From: Aliivibrio_A kagoshimensis
Lineage (GTDB): Bacteria > Pseudomonadota > Gammaproteobacteria > Enterobacterales > Vibrionaceae
DNA: 42,056 bases
Assembly: GCF_050337105.1 (NCBI RefSeq)
Contig: NZ_JAKJSQ010000039.1
Location: 1 to 42,056 of the forward strand
Reading direction: 5' to 3'
Shown in pieces: positions 1 through 8,398 of the stretch (positions are counted from its first letter, which is position 1; each line of letters begins with the position of its first letter). A model generated the notes under the pieces. It was given only the letters and a program-made list of their open reading frames with translations, had not been told where the DNA came from and did not search any database. Position numbers and translations under genes: made by a program.

Positions 1-25
1 GAGTATTATACTGTTTAATTCTATT

Positions 26-511
26 TTAAGTAAGTAACTTATCAATCGCGGATTGGATCTGTATCGCATCATGTTCAGCACGGAATTTCATATTGCCACT
101 TTCATTCAACACTCTATGGAATATTTTGGGATCGATACCCTCATTCTCTTTGAGCCATTGGTTAATCTCAACAACCTGATAGGTTGGGCGCATTCTTGCC
201 GCTTGGTACAGTTTTGCTAACCACAATAGATTCCACTGACTAGAACAAAATACACATTTACTATCGCACAATGCTTGATTAAGTTTCTGGCACACCTGTA
301 TCGCAGGATAACCACTGCTATACAAATCCGCTAATGAGATACTGTGTTTTTGATCTGCGAACTCATCATCCCAACGATTCCAGTCTGCCCCTGAGCGTCT
401 TGGATCGATTAATAGTGAATAACTCTCACCATCAGATGATGCATATCCAACTTCGATTGGATAAGAACAAGTTGTAAGACCAGACGATTCGAACTCCAAT
501 GTTGCCCACAT
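26..511 (-). CDS. Degenerate DEDDh 3'-5' exonuclease-like protein (RNase T/DnaQ fold)
   Basis: A 161-residue cytoplasmic protein that resembles the RNase H-like DEDDh exonuclease fold. The N-terminus (LEFESSGL at 5-12, then PIEVGYA at 18-24) matches the usual DxExTGL...PIEIGAV block. The C-terminus FRAEHDA (143-149) lines up with the HRALDDA motif. By this alignment the first Asp is Glu6, the middle Asp is Asn94 (in SSQWNLLWL) and the catalytic His is Phe143. Nuclease activity is therefore doubtful and the protein may only bind nucleic acid or be a relic. The ATG at 511 has an AAGGAG about 6 bases upstream. The gene is divergent from mgsA. The fold is an inference from motif spacing; the exact role is unknown. 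Confidence 0.7.
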   Translation of the reverse strand: MWATLEFESSGLTTCSYPIEVGYASSDGESYSLLIDPRRSGADWNRWDDEFADQKHSISLADLYSSGYPAIQVCQKLNQALCDSKCVFCSSQWNLLWLAKLYQAARMRPTYQVVEINQWLKENEGIDPKIFHRVLNESGNMKFRAEHDAIQIQSAIDKLLT

Positions 512-845
512 AATGCTCTCCTTGTATTAGTAGCCAACAAAAGCGTGACCAATCTATTACTTTTTACATTCTTACATTCTTACATTCTTACATTCTTACA
601 TTCTTACATTCTCTTATAATTTTTTGACTATTTAAGCGTAGTCAATAGAACCAACATTGCGAGAAAAACGTGATATTTGTCATACTTTCAAAGCGAGTAC
701 TGTCTATTAAATAAGATAACCCATCAGCAATATCGAAAAATTCTTTCGTTCACCTCTTCTATAGCGTGCATTTTCATTGAGTTACTTTTGAAATTAAGTA
801 CACTCGAAACAAGTTATAAAATTAGCATTAATCGTGGAGTGCAAG
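512..845. other. Intergenic region between the exonuclease-like gene and mgsA
   Basis: A divergent control region of about 330 bases. It holds six copies of an 8-base repeat (564-611) and an inverted repeat TTGACTA / TAGTCAA (624-630 and 639-645, 8-base spacer) that could be an operator or a weak hairpin. Short open frames here lack ribosome sites and I do not call them genes. I found no convincing sigma-70 promoter with standard spacing for mgsA. Confidence 0.6.
564..611. repeat. Tandem octamer (TTACATTC) x6
   Basis: Six perfect, uninterrupted copies of TTACATTC run from 564 to 611, with a partial unit on the left side. The array is about 50 bases upstream of the start codon of the minus-strand exonuclease-like gene and 235 bases upstream of mgsA. 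An 8-base unit is not a multiple of three and the array is outside any gene, so copy-number change would alter promoter spacing rather than reading frame. Confidence 0.95.
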
Positions 846-1304
846 ATGCAAAAAACAACTCGAATGATGGCAGCCCATAAGCATATCGCTTTAGTTGCAC
901 ATGACAATTGTAAGGATGAACTGCTTAGATGGGTGAGAGAGAATAAAGAAAAACTGCAATCGCACTTCCTATTTGCCACAGGCACCACTGGGCACATGTT
1001 AACCAGTGAAACAGGGCTCGCCATTAAAAACTTAATCAGTGGCCCGATGGGCGGTGATCAACAACTAGGTGCACTTATCTCTGAAGGAAAAATCGATATG
1101 ATGATTTTTTTCTGGGATCCATTAAATGCCGTTCCACATGACCCAGATGTCAAAGCACTACTGCGTATTGCTGCGGTTTGGAATGTTCCTGTAGCGACTA
1201 ATCGCGCCAGTGCTAACTTCATGATTCACTCTCCACTTCTCGATCAAGAAGTAGAGATTGAAATTCCAGACTATCAAGCCTACTTAGCAGAGAGAATCTC
1301 TTAA
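846..1304 (+). CDS. mgsA: Methylglyoxal synthase
   Basis: Cytoplasmic homohexameric enzyme that converts dihydroxyacetone phosphate to methylglyoxal and phosphate, a bypass of lower glycolysis under phosphate shortage. I use the ATG at 846, not the upstream GTG at 834: GGAG at 836-839 is 6 bases before it and the product is then 152 residues, the length of the E. coli enzyme. With this start the key residues fall on E. coli numbers: His19 (LVAHD), Asp71 (GPMGGD), Asp91, His98 and Asp101 (WDPLNAVPHDPD). A strong hairpin follows the gene. helD lies next door in convergent orientation, as these genes are neighbours in enterics. Confidence 0.97.
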   Translation: MQKTTRMMAAHKHIALVAHDNCKDELLRWVRENKEKLQSHFLFATGTTGHMLTSETGLAIKNLISGPMGGDQQLGALISEGKIDMMIFFWDPLNAVPHDPDVKALLRIAAVWNVPVATNRASANFMIHSPLLDQEVEIEIPDYQAYLAERIS

Positions 1305-1319
1305 CGGCCCCTCTACATT

Positions 1320-1363
1320 CAGTGATTGTAATAGGTGGTTACCTATTCATTCACTGTTTTTTT
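1320..1363 (+). terminator. Intrinsic terminator of mgsA
   Basis: Two-part stem: outer arms CAGTGA (1320-1325) and TCACTG (1351-1356), inner arms AATAGGT (1330-1336) and ACCTATT (1341-1347) with a GGTT loop, then seven T (1357-1363). The stop codon of the convergent helD gene lies inside the 3' outer arm, so the two genes share this element. Confidence 0.85.
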
Positions 1364-3414
1364 AATTTATAAATAATGGGATATCCCTCTTCTTTCAACT
1401 CATTGATAAAAGGCGAAGGCTCTTTAACTGTTGTTAGCCATACTCTTTTCTTCGCTCTGGTCATCGCCACATAAAACAGTCTTCTCTCTTCCGCATCAGC
1501 GAATGTGTCTTCACTGGCCAACAGAGCCTCTTTTAATGACACTTGACGTGTGAATGTTGGGAACTGCCCTTTATCAAGATTAACGATTACCACATAATCC
1601 GCTTCTCGACCTTTGCTAGCATGGCAAGTCGAAAACTCAAGACTAAGGTTTGGCAACTCCGAACACCAATTTAGTAGCTCTTCCGGCCGATGGTAGTGAT
1701 TACGGCCAATCAATAACACGCTTTCACCCTTTTTACATTTCTCGTGTAACGTCTTTAATGTCTCAGCTAACGCTGCATGATGAATAACCGTGACCGCTTT
1801 TTGCTTCTGCTGCTTAATACTGTTTAAGCTCTTCTTAATTTGAGCAGGATTCTGTTGAATAAAACGATTGGCAACAGCTCCAATCTGGCTGTTAAATCGA
1901 TACGTGGTATCCAAAAAGTTCACAGTACACGCCCCAAAACGCTGTTCAAAACCTGTGGTTAGATTGACATCTGCACCTGTGAATCGATAAATCGCCTGCC
2001 AATCATCACCAACAGCAAACAGAGAAGCACTCGTAACTTGGCAAAGGCTTTCAAGCAGTTGCAAACGCTGTGGTGAAATATCTTGATACTCATCAACCAT
2101 AACATACCGATAATTCGCCGTGTATTTACCCTGATCAAGGTAATCAATCGCTTTATTGATCATGCTGGTAAAGTCAAAAGCACGGTTCTGTTTTAGTGCT
2201 TTCAAATACGCTTTGTACAGAGGCCAAATCAAATTAAGTTCGCTCTTTAGCTTCACTAACTCCCCGTGCTGCTCAAGTGTGCTAACTGTCTCTTTTTTGC
2301 TCGATGCCTGTTGGTTATTTAACGCCTCTATCTGTTGAAAAACCCATCCGTGTAGTAGCGGGTTTGCCGACTGCTCTAGTAGTACTTCATCCGCATTTAA
2401 TTTCGCGAATGGCCACTGTTGATGATGCTTTTGCCAGCGTTTGATGGCTGTTTCGTTTTGCCACTGCTCACTCAACTGCTCTGTTAACCAGATAGACTTC
2501 GCCTCTTTATCTGTGGCGAGTGGTGAGATCACTGGCGAGTGGTACTCCACTTCTCGGATCACTTCTAAAGCAAACTGATGAAACGTCGTCACTTTAACCT
2601 TCTTTCCCAGCGCTTCACCCAGTTTTGTAATCAGACGCTGCGACATCTCTTGAGCCGCTTGGCGCCCATATGCCAGCAATACGATCTCCGACGCTTGTGC
2701 TTTGCCACTTTTAATTAAGTAGCCCACTCGGGCCATTAATACGCTGGTTTTTCCTGAGCCGGCGCCAGCCAATAGTAAATTATGATCATCATTCATCAAC
2801 ACAGCCTGCTGCTGCGACAAGTTAAGTGGGCTCGATTCGCAACTTGAAAACCACTCTTGCCAACGCAGTTGCTCTGCCGCTACCCACTGCTGATTAAACT
2901 GGCTAGCCCATTCGTTAGCTTGTGTGATCCAGCCTAAGATAGGTTCAACCCGATTTGGCATTAACGAACGAGCCAGGGAATCACTCATCTCTGCTTGATG
3001 AAACGACTGCTGTAGATCCTGCGCTAATTGAGTGACCATTGAGTGCTTAATGTATTGATTGGCGCTCAATAATTGATCAATCTTTTGTTCGAGATCGGGC
3101 AGCAATGCTTCTAACCGTTTGATGCAGTTATTTTTCCACTCTAAATGACATTGAGAAAGCTGTTCTGCGGTGTGTTTACACTTCCACCAAGGAAGACCAA
3201 ATACTCTCCACTTAGGCTGATTATGATGATCATGAAAAACCAAGCTGCCCCATAAGAGACCGCGCTGTACAGTAACCGAACCATTCCAATGCTCAAATAA
3301 CAGCTCGTCAGTCTTAAATTTTGATACTAAATTTAACTTATTATCATCCAAAACCAATTGATAGTTATCACCTTGTACAAACACTTGTGCCAAACGACTT
3401 GCTCGTAATTCCAT
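1351..3414 (-). CDS. helD: DNA helicase IV (UvrD/Rep superfamily 1)
   Basis: ATP-driven 3'-5' DNA helicase of superfamily 1, linked in E. coli to recombination and replication restart. The N-terminal part (about 200 residues) is the HelD-specific region. Walker A is GAGSGKT, followed by the LVDEYQDIS-like Walker B (MVDEYQDISPQRL), motif III VGDDWQAIYRF, TYRFNSQIGAVANRF, HASKGREADYV (motif V) and VAMTRAKKRVW (motif VI). A frame extends to 3453, but MELRASRLAQ at 3414 matches the start of the E. coli protein (MELKATTLGKRLAQ) and has a GGA just upstream; this gives 687 residues against 684 in E. coli. It converges on mgsA with the stop inside the shared terminator. Confidence 0.95.
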   Translation of the reverse strand: MELRASRLAQVFVQGDNYQLVLDDNKLNLVSKFKTDELLFEHWNGSVTVQRGLLWGSLVFHDHHNQPKWRVFGLPWWKCKHTAEQLSQCHLEWKNNCIKRLEALLPDLEQKIDQLLSANQYIKHSMVTQLAQDLQQSFHQAEMSDSLARSLMPNRVEPILGWITQANEWASQFNQQWVAAEQLRWQEWFSSCESSPLNLSQQQAVLMNDDHNLLLAGAGSGKTSVLMARVGYLIKSGKAQASEIVLLAYGRQAAQEMSQRLITKLGEALGKKVKVTTFHQFALEVIREVEYHSPVISPLATDKEAKSIWLTEQLSEQWQNETAIKRWQKHHQQWPFAKLNADEVLLEQSANPLLHGWVFQQIEALNNQQASSKKETVSTLEQHGELVKLKSELNLIWPLYKAYLKALKQNRAFDFTSMINKAIDYLDQGKYTANYRYVMVDEYQDISPQRLQLLESLCQVTSASLFAVGDDWQAIYRFTGADVNLTTGFEQRFGACTVNFLDTTYRFNSQIGAVANRFIQQNPAQIKKSLNSIKQQKQKAVTVIHHAALAETLKTLHEKCKKGESVLLIGRNHYHRPEELLNWCSELPNLSLEFSTCHASKGREADYVVIVNLDKGQFPTFTRQVSLKEALLASEDTFADAEERRLFYVAMTRAKKRVWLTTVKEPSPFINELKEEGYPIIYKLKKQ

Positions 3415-3530
3415 CAAAAATCCATTCATGCATATAACACTGTAAATAAACACAGTCAGATTAACAGTTCCACTGATTGAATACGAATTAAATGGTGAAA
3501 GAAATTTATGATGTTTATTGCATTTACTGA

Positions 3531-3559
3531 TTAAGAGTTGGCTGTAGCTTTGCTATGAT
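3531..3559 (+). promoter_or_regulatory. Candidate extended -10 promoter for yccS
   Basis: TATGAT at 3554-3559 is preceded by TGC, an extended -10 element. A weak -35, TTAAGA (3531-3536, 4 of 6 matches), lies 17 bases upstream. The predicted start of transcription is about 30 bases before the yccS ATG. Confidence 0.5.
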
Positions 3560-3597
3560 AAGCCTCTATTTTGAACGTTCTCACAATAAGCGTAGAA

Positions 3598-5766
3598 ATG
3601 AACTCAACCATCAAAAAATATTGGGCAAACAACCATATAAATTACAGTGTTCGTATATTACTGGCCCTATTGGGGGTAGTTATTCCCTGTTGGTACTTTG
3701 ATCAAAACAGCACTGCAACCTTGCTTATTTTAGGCATTATCGCCGCGGCATTGGCTGAAACAGATGGCAGCTTCTCAGGGCGAATTAAAGCACAAAGCCT
3801 TACCCTTATCAGCTTTGCCATTGCCTCTTTCTCTATTGAGTTACTTTTTAATTACCCCGTTTTTTTTGCTGCGGGACTTTTCTTCTCATCGATAGCATTT
3901 ATCATGCTCGGTGCCATTGGCCCTAGGTACGCAGGCATTGCATTTGGCTCCTTGATGATGGCGATCTATACCATGTTAGGGGCGTCAGAAAGTACCAACA
4001 TTTGGTATCAACCAAGTATGCTACTCAGTGGCGCAGCTTGGTATTACTTCATCTCCCTGTGTTGGCAACTTTTTTGGCCTATGCAACCAGTACAACAGAG
4101 CTTAGCGGAAGTGTTTGACGCTCTAGGAAAAAACCTCATCATTAAGAGTGAACTCTTTCACCCAGTATCCAATCTAAACCCACAGCCTTATCGCATCAAA
4201 GCTTCACAACAGAATGTGAAAGTAGTCACTGCCCTCAATAACTGCAAAGCAACGCTATTAGCACGCGCAAAACGTGGGCACGTGGTGGGGGCAAAAGATC
4301 GATTCTTAAAGATCTATTTTCTAGCGCAAGATATCCACGAACGAGTCAGTTCAACCCACTACCGTTATCAAGATCTGGCCTCCAACTTCAAGCGTAGTGA
4401 CATTCTGTTTCGTTTAGAGCATCTATTAAAACAGCAATCTAAAGCGTGTGATCAAGCAGCCAATGCTTTGCGCTTGGGCAATGCCTATTCACACCCCTCT
4501 TCGTCCACAGCCATTGATGAGATGACCGACTCTTTACAGTTTTTAAAGCAACAAAACAATGCAGAGTGGCGTCTATCACTGATTCAACTGGAGTATCTAC
4601 TGAATAACCTCTCTACGGTGGAACGCCAATTATCAAACATCGGGAATCCTCTTGAGATCTCAGACAGTGATGAGAGTGTTCTGGCGGATGATAACGCCCA
4701 CACCCTAAAAGAGATGGGGCAACGAGTTATCGCCAACTTCAATACGCGATCAATGCTCTTTCGTCACGCTATTCGTATGGCTGTCGCCTTAACCATCGGA
4801 TATGGCATTATTCAATTAACCCAGCTTGATAATGGCTACTGGATTTTGCTCACCACCCTTTTTGTCTGTCAGCCCAACTACAGCTCGACCAAGGTGAAAC
4901 TGATAGCCCGTGTTGTCGGTACCATTGCAGGTATTCTGCTGGGTATTCCACTGTTAATGCTGTTCCCGTCCCATGACAGTCAGTTAGTGCTAATGGTCAT
5001 TGCTGGCGTACTGTTTTTCGCTTTCCGTCGCCAAAACTATCGCTTTTCAACGGCATTTATCACGCTATTAGTCTTGTTTGGTTTTAACCAGCTTGGCGAT
5101 GGGTATGCCGTGATTCTGCCGAGGCTTGGAGATACTCTGCTTGGTTGCTTACTCGCCGTGTTAGCCGTGACCTTCATCTTTCCCGATTGGCAATCAAGGC
5201 GCTTGCACAAAGTCATGAGCGATGCAGTCAAAGCTAATCAAGACTATTTGGCACAAATTATCGGCCAATACCGAGCAGGGAAAAAAGACAGCCTCGCCTA
5301 TCGTATTGCACGTCGCAAAGCACACAATGCTGATGCACAACTCAGCTCAGCCATTAACAACATGCTAGTAGAACCGGGGCGGTACCGTACCTATGTGGAT
5401 GAGAGCTTTCGTTTTCTCTGCCTCAATCACGCCATGCTCAGTTACATCTCAGCGTTGGGTGCTCACCGCACTCGATTAAGTGACGAGGTAACGCATCAAT
5501 TAGTGGCAGAGTCTCATCGTGTTATTCATCGCCACCTCTCTAGTATGAGTGAGCAGTTGAACCAATTGACCAAAGAGAGTAACCCGACAGAGAAAGAGGA
5601 CCAAGATTTGGACAAACGTTTAGGTCAATGGCGAGAGGATGACGCAGATTCAGTTAAGATGGTATTACAACAGATCCACCTGATTCACCGTATGATGCCT
5701 GAAATGCATTCGTTGGCGAATAAAGTCGCGTCAAGAGCACAAGCTAAAATGCCAAGTAAAAAATGA
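3598..5766 (+). CDS. yccS: YccS-type FUSC-family inner membrane protein
   Basis: Large integral membrane protein of the YccS/YhfK group of the FUSC (fusaric-acid-resistance-like) family. The transport substrate is not established. It has an N-terminal block of hydrophobic segments (roughly residues 15-160), a long soluble helical middle (about 165-385), a second FUSC membrane block (about 390-525, with GYWILLTTLFVCQPNYSST) and a soluble C-terminal tail of nearly 200 residues. I take the ATG at 3598 (722 residues, close to the usual 720) rather than the TTG at 3571, because homologues begin near MNSTIKKYW. helD is divergent; helD, mgsA and yccS are also neighbours in enterics. Confidence 0.9.
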   Translation: MNSTIKKYWANNHINYSVRILLALLGVVIPCWYFDQNSTATLLILGIIAAALAETDGSFSGRIKAQSLTLISFAIASFSIELLFNYPVFFAAGLFFSSIAFIMLGAIGPRYAGIAFGSLMMAIYTMLGASESTNIWYQPSMLLSGAAWYYFISLCWQLFWPMQPVQQSLAEVFDALGKNLIIKSELFHPVSNLNPQPYRIKASQQNVKVVTALNNCKATLLARAKRGHVVGAKDRFLKIYFLAQDIHERVSSTHYRYQDLASNFKRSDILFRLEHLLKQQSKACDQAANALRLGNAYSHPSSSTAIDEMTDSLQFLKQQNNAEWRLSLIQLEYLLNNLSTVERQLSNIGNPLEISDSDESVLADDNAHTLKEMGQRVIANFNTRSMLFRHAIRMAVALTIGYGIIQLTQLDNGYWILLTTLFVCQPNYSSTKVKLIARVVGTIAGILLGIPLLMLFPSHDSQLVLMVIAGVLFFAFRRQNYRFSTAFITLLVLFGFNQLGDGYAVILPRLGDTLLGCLLAVLAVTFIFPDWQSRRLHKVMSDAVKANQDYLAQIIGQYRAGKKDSLAYRIARRKAHNADAQLSSAINNMLVEPGRYRTYVDESFRFLCLNHAMLSYISALGAHRTRLSDEVTHQLVAESHRVIHRHLSSMSEQLNQLTKESNPTEKEDQDLDKRLGQWREDDADSVKMVLQQIHLIHRMMPEMHSLANKVASRAQAKMPSKK

Positions 5767-5823
5767 GTTGATGGCGATCAAACTTACTGAAAATTAACCG
5801 CAATTCCCTCACATTTTCCCACT

Positions 5824-5857
5824 CCCCTGATACACTTAACCCATTAGGTTTCAGGGG
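5824..5857 (+). promoter_or_regulatory. Hairpin covering the DUF1800 ribosome-binding site
   Basis: CCCCTGA (5824-5830) pairs with TCAGGGG (5851-5857), and inside it AACC (5838-5841) pairs with GGTT (5847-5850). The 3' arm is the Shine-Dalgarno sequence of the ATG at 5865. The left half also reads as an extended -10 (TGA then TACACT, 5831-5836). If transcription starts there, the 5' arm is not transcribed and the hairpin cannot form. Confidence 0.45.
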
Positions 5858-5864
5858 CGTTGTT

Positions 5865-7247
5865 ATGATCTTACACTATTCGAGTCACACTATTGCTACT
5901 CAACGCTTTGGGTTTGGTTCGATGGCGGCTGACGGGAATAATATCAAAGAGCTTGGTGCTCAGCACTGGCTTGAACAACAACTTAACGCGACACCTTATG
6001 TTCACCCCTCCATCAATGCACTCCCATCGAGTGCGCTAATCCTGTCGGCAATGTACCAATTGCAGCAGCAACGAAAGAAAACCACTGAGAGCCAAGCAAA
6101 AGTCGCTCTACAAAAAAAAATTAATCAGTTTCAGCGAAGCCACTACTCTCAGCAGGTCTACGCTAGAAACCAGCAGAGCTTCTCAACGCCTCTCAGTTTT
6201 CAAGAGCGTTTAATTCAATTTTGGAGCAATCACTTTTCAGTCTCTGCCGATAACCGTCGAGTTCGTCCGTTTGTTGCTAGTATTGAGAATGAAGTGATTC
6301 GAGCCAACTGGAATGGGGACTTTTCCACCATGCTGCGTCAGGTGAGTCAACACCCTGCCATGCTCATCTATTTGGATAACAACCTCTCTATCGGCCCCGA
6401 ATCTACTCAAGGAAAGCGTACCGACAAAGGGTTAAATGAAAACCTCGCTCGAGAGATCTTAGAGCTGCACACCTTAGGCGTCAACGGTGGATATACTCAA
6501 CTCGATATCATTCAGTTAGCGAAAGCGATCACCGGTTGGAGTGTTAAAGTAAAGACCGAGCAGGACGCTGGATTTACCTTCAATAAAAAGCGTCATCAGC
6601 CTGGCCCCATTACCCTAATGGATACTCAATATCGACAAACAGATATTGAGCAAGGAGAAGCCTGTTTACATGACCTTGCCCTTCACCCCAATACTGCCGC
6701 TCATATTGCAAAAAAACTGGCCCAACACTTTGCTGGAAGCGGACACGCCGATCTCGAACAGCAACTCACTGCGGCATTTATTGCTTCAAAAGGCCAACTA
6801 ATGCCTGTTTATACTGTTTTGATTCAACATCCAGACTGCTGGACAGCGAATCCGGTTCGATTTAGAACCCCGCAACAGTGGCTATTTTCAGTATTACGCA
6901 GTGCCAATCACTACCCATCAAATAACGTGGTTCATCAAGCACTGCAGCAGCTAGGGCAAGAACCTTTTATGGCAGGATCTCCAGCAGGGTGGTCAGATAG
7001 AGATAGTGATTATAACAGTGCATCGGCACTCACTCAGCGTTGGCAGCTTGCACAACGTTACGCCAGAATAGTAGTGAAAGAGAGTAAAAAACAGAGTGGT
7101 GGCTCTACATTTATCGTTAACGACTTAATCTCGTCACTGTACGGCAATGATATCGACCAACACCTCTTTGCCGCTCTTAGTAAAACGGATGATCTCATCA
7201 ACAAACTTACTCTCTTGTGGCTCAGTCCACAGTTTCAATATCGATAG
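5865..7247 (+). CDS. DUF1800 family protein
   Basis: A 460-residue protein of the DUF1800 family, whose biochemical function is not established. Diagnostic stretches are FQERLIQFWSNHFSVS (about 110-125), NLAREILELHTLGVNGGYTQ (about 193-212) and DIIQLAKAITGWS just after it. I see no clear signal peptide; the N-terminus MILHYSSHTIATQRFGFGS matches the RxGFG start typical of the family. The ATG at 5865 has AGGGG 8 bases upstream, within a possible hairpin. The next gene begins 8 bases after the stop and encodes a DUF1501 protein. The two families are regularly paired, so they probably act as one unit, perhaps on an envelope or extracellular substrate (inference). Confidence 0.9.
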   Translation: MILHYSSHTIATQRFGFGSMAADGNNIKELGAQHWLEQQLNATPYVHPSINALPSSALILSAMYQLQQQRKKTTESQAKVALQKKINQFQRSHYSQQVYARNQQSFSTPLSFQERLIQFWSNHFSVSADNRRVRPFVASIENEVIRANWNGDFSTMLRQVSQHPAMLIYLDNNLSIGPESTQGKRTDKGLNENLAREILELHTLGVNGGYTQLDIIQLAKAITGWSVKVKTEQDAGFTFNKKRHQPGPITLMDTQYRQTDIEQGEACLHDLALHPNTAAHIAKKLAQHFAGSGHADLEQQLTAAFIASKGQLMPVYTVLIQHPDCWTANPVRFRTPQQWLFSVLRSANHYPSNNVVHQALQQLGQEPFMAGSPAGWSDRDSDYNSASALTQRWQLAQRYARIVVKESKKQSGGSTFIVNDLISSLYGNDIDQHLFAALSKTDDLINKLTLLWLSPQFQYR

Positions 7248-7255
7248 AGGCTGTT

Positions 7256-8398
7256 ATGAAAAGACGTGATCTGCTCAAATCCATGGCCGCTATTGGGATC
7301 TCTAGCGCACTGCCAACCCTCTCCTTTGCCAGCACCCCTTCTTCCTCTATTTTGGTATGGGTCACGTTACGAGGCGCAATGGATGGGCTCAACGTGGTCG
7401 TGCCGTATAACGACATTAACTACAGCCACCTTCGCCCATCTATTGGCCTGAAACAATCACAGCTCAACGATATTGATGGATTTTTCGGACTCAACCCAGC
7501 CCTAAAAAACCTTTATACTTGGTATCAAAATAGGGAGCTCGCCCTTGTCCATGCCTGTGCCAGTCCATATCGTGCGCGCTCGCATTTTGATGGGCAAAAA
7601 GTATTAGAGAATGGTACCGACGACCCATTTCATAACTCAGGCTGGTTAAACCGAGTGGTAGAAAATGCTCAACACAATAGCAGTATTGCCATCGATTCAG
7701 GGATGCCACTGATCCTACAAGGGGATGCGCCCTCAGGCAGTTGGTACCCAAATAAATTAAAAGCTGAAGACGAATTGCAAACCCTCTTAGGTGAAATGCT
7801 GCAATCAGATAAAACCCTATCCAGAAACTTCGGTCAAATGATGCGAGTGAACAGCATGGCCTCCTCTGCTAGCGGTAAAGCGTCGAAAAAATTTAATAAT
7901 CTATGCGACAACGCTGGCAGGTTCCTATCCGCCCCATCAGGGCCCAATATTGCGGTGTTAGAACTTGGGGGCTGGGATACCCATGCGTATCAAGGGTCTA
8001 CCTCAGGAAAACTCTCGAATCAATTGAAAGTATTAGACACTGGCTTAGCCAAGTTAAAGCGTGCTTTAGGTTCAAACTGGAACCGAACCGTCGTTATGGT
8101 CGCCAGTGAGTTTGGCCGTACTGCCGCAGAGAATGGCACCAAAGGCACCGACCACGGCACGGCAAATGCGATGTTTGTTGCTGGCGGAGCAGTAAATGGC
8201 GGACAATTAATTACCCGCTGGCCGGGACTCAGCGCCAACGATCTCTATCAAGGCCGAGACTTAGCCCCTACGACCGACATGCGAGAGGTGATAAAGGCGG
8301 TACTTAGTGACCATTTACAGTTATCGGTATCAACCATTAACCGTGCTTTTCCTAATAGCCACCAAGTGAAATCGACTCTTAATTTAATCCGTTATTAA
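7256..8398 (+). CDS. DUF1501 family exported protein (Tat signal)
   Basis: A 380-residue protein of DUF1501, related to the sulfatase/alkaline-phosphatase fold; the substrate is unknown. It begins MKRRDLLKSMAAIGISS, a twin-arginine motif (RRDLLK) followed by a hydrophobic stretch and a cleavage region near TLSFAS, so export in folded form by Tat is likely. Family motifs include WVTLRGAMDGLN, LELGGWDTHAYQG and VVMVASEFGRTAAENGTKGTDHGTA, with Asp/His residues suited to metal binding. The ATG at 7256 has AGAGG 8 bases before it; an upstream in-frame start at 7217 would overlap the DUF1800 gene and spoil the Tat signal. The stop overlaps that of nspC by a few bases on the other strand. Confidence 0.9.
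   Translation: MKRRDLLKSMAAIGISSALPTLSFASTPSSSILVWVTLRGAMDGLNVVVPYNDINYSHLRPSIGLKQSQLNDIDGFFGLNPALKNLYTWYQNRELALVHACASPYRARSHFDGQKVLENGTDDPFHNSGWLNRVVENAQHNSSIAIDSGMPLILQGDAPSGSWYPNKLKAEDELQTLLGEMLQSDKTLSRNFGQMMRVNSMASSASGKASKKFNNLCDNAGRFLSAPSGPNIAVLELGGWDTHAYQGSTSGKLSNQLKVLDTGLAKLKRALGSNWNRTVVMVASEFGRTAAENGTKGTDHGTANAMFVAGGAVNGGQLITRWPGLSANDLYQGRDLAPTTDMREVIKAVLSDHLQLSVSTINRAFPNSHQVKSTLNLIRY

Noticed and set aside
834..845. GTG at 834 as the mgsA start
   Set aside because: The GGAG for the ATG at 846 overlaps it, and the 846 start reproduces the 152-residue length and residue numbering of the E. coli enzyme.
677..880. A 67-codon frame upstream of and overlapping mgsA
   Set aside because: No ribosome site, non-ATG start, unlike-protein composition, and it runs into mgsA in another frame.
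7491..8238. Open frames antisense to and within the DUF1501 gene
   Set aside because: Other-frame reads of a well-supported gene, without ribosome sites or recognisable domains.
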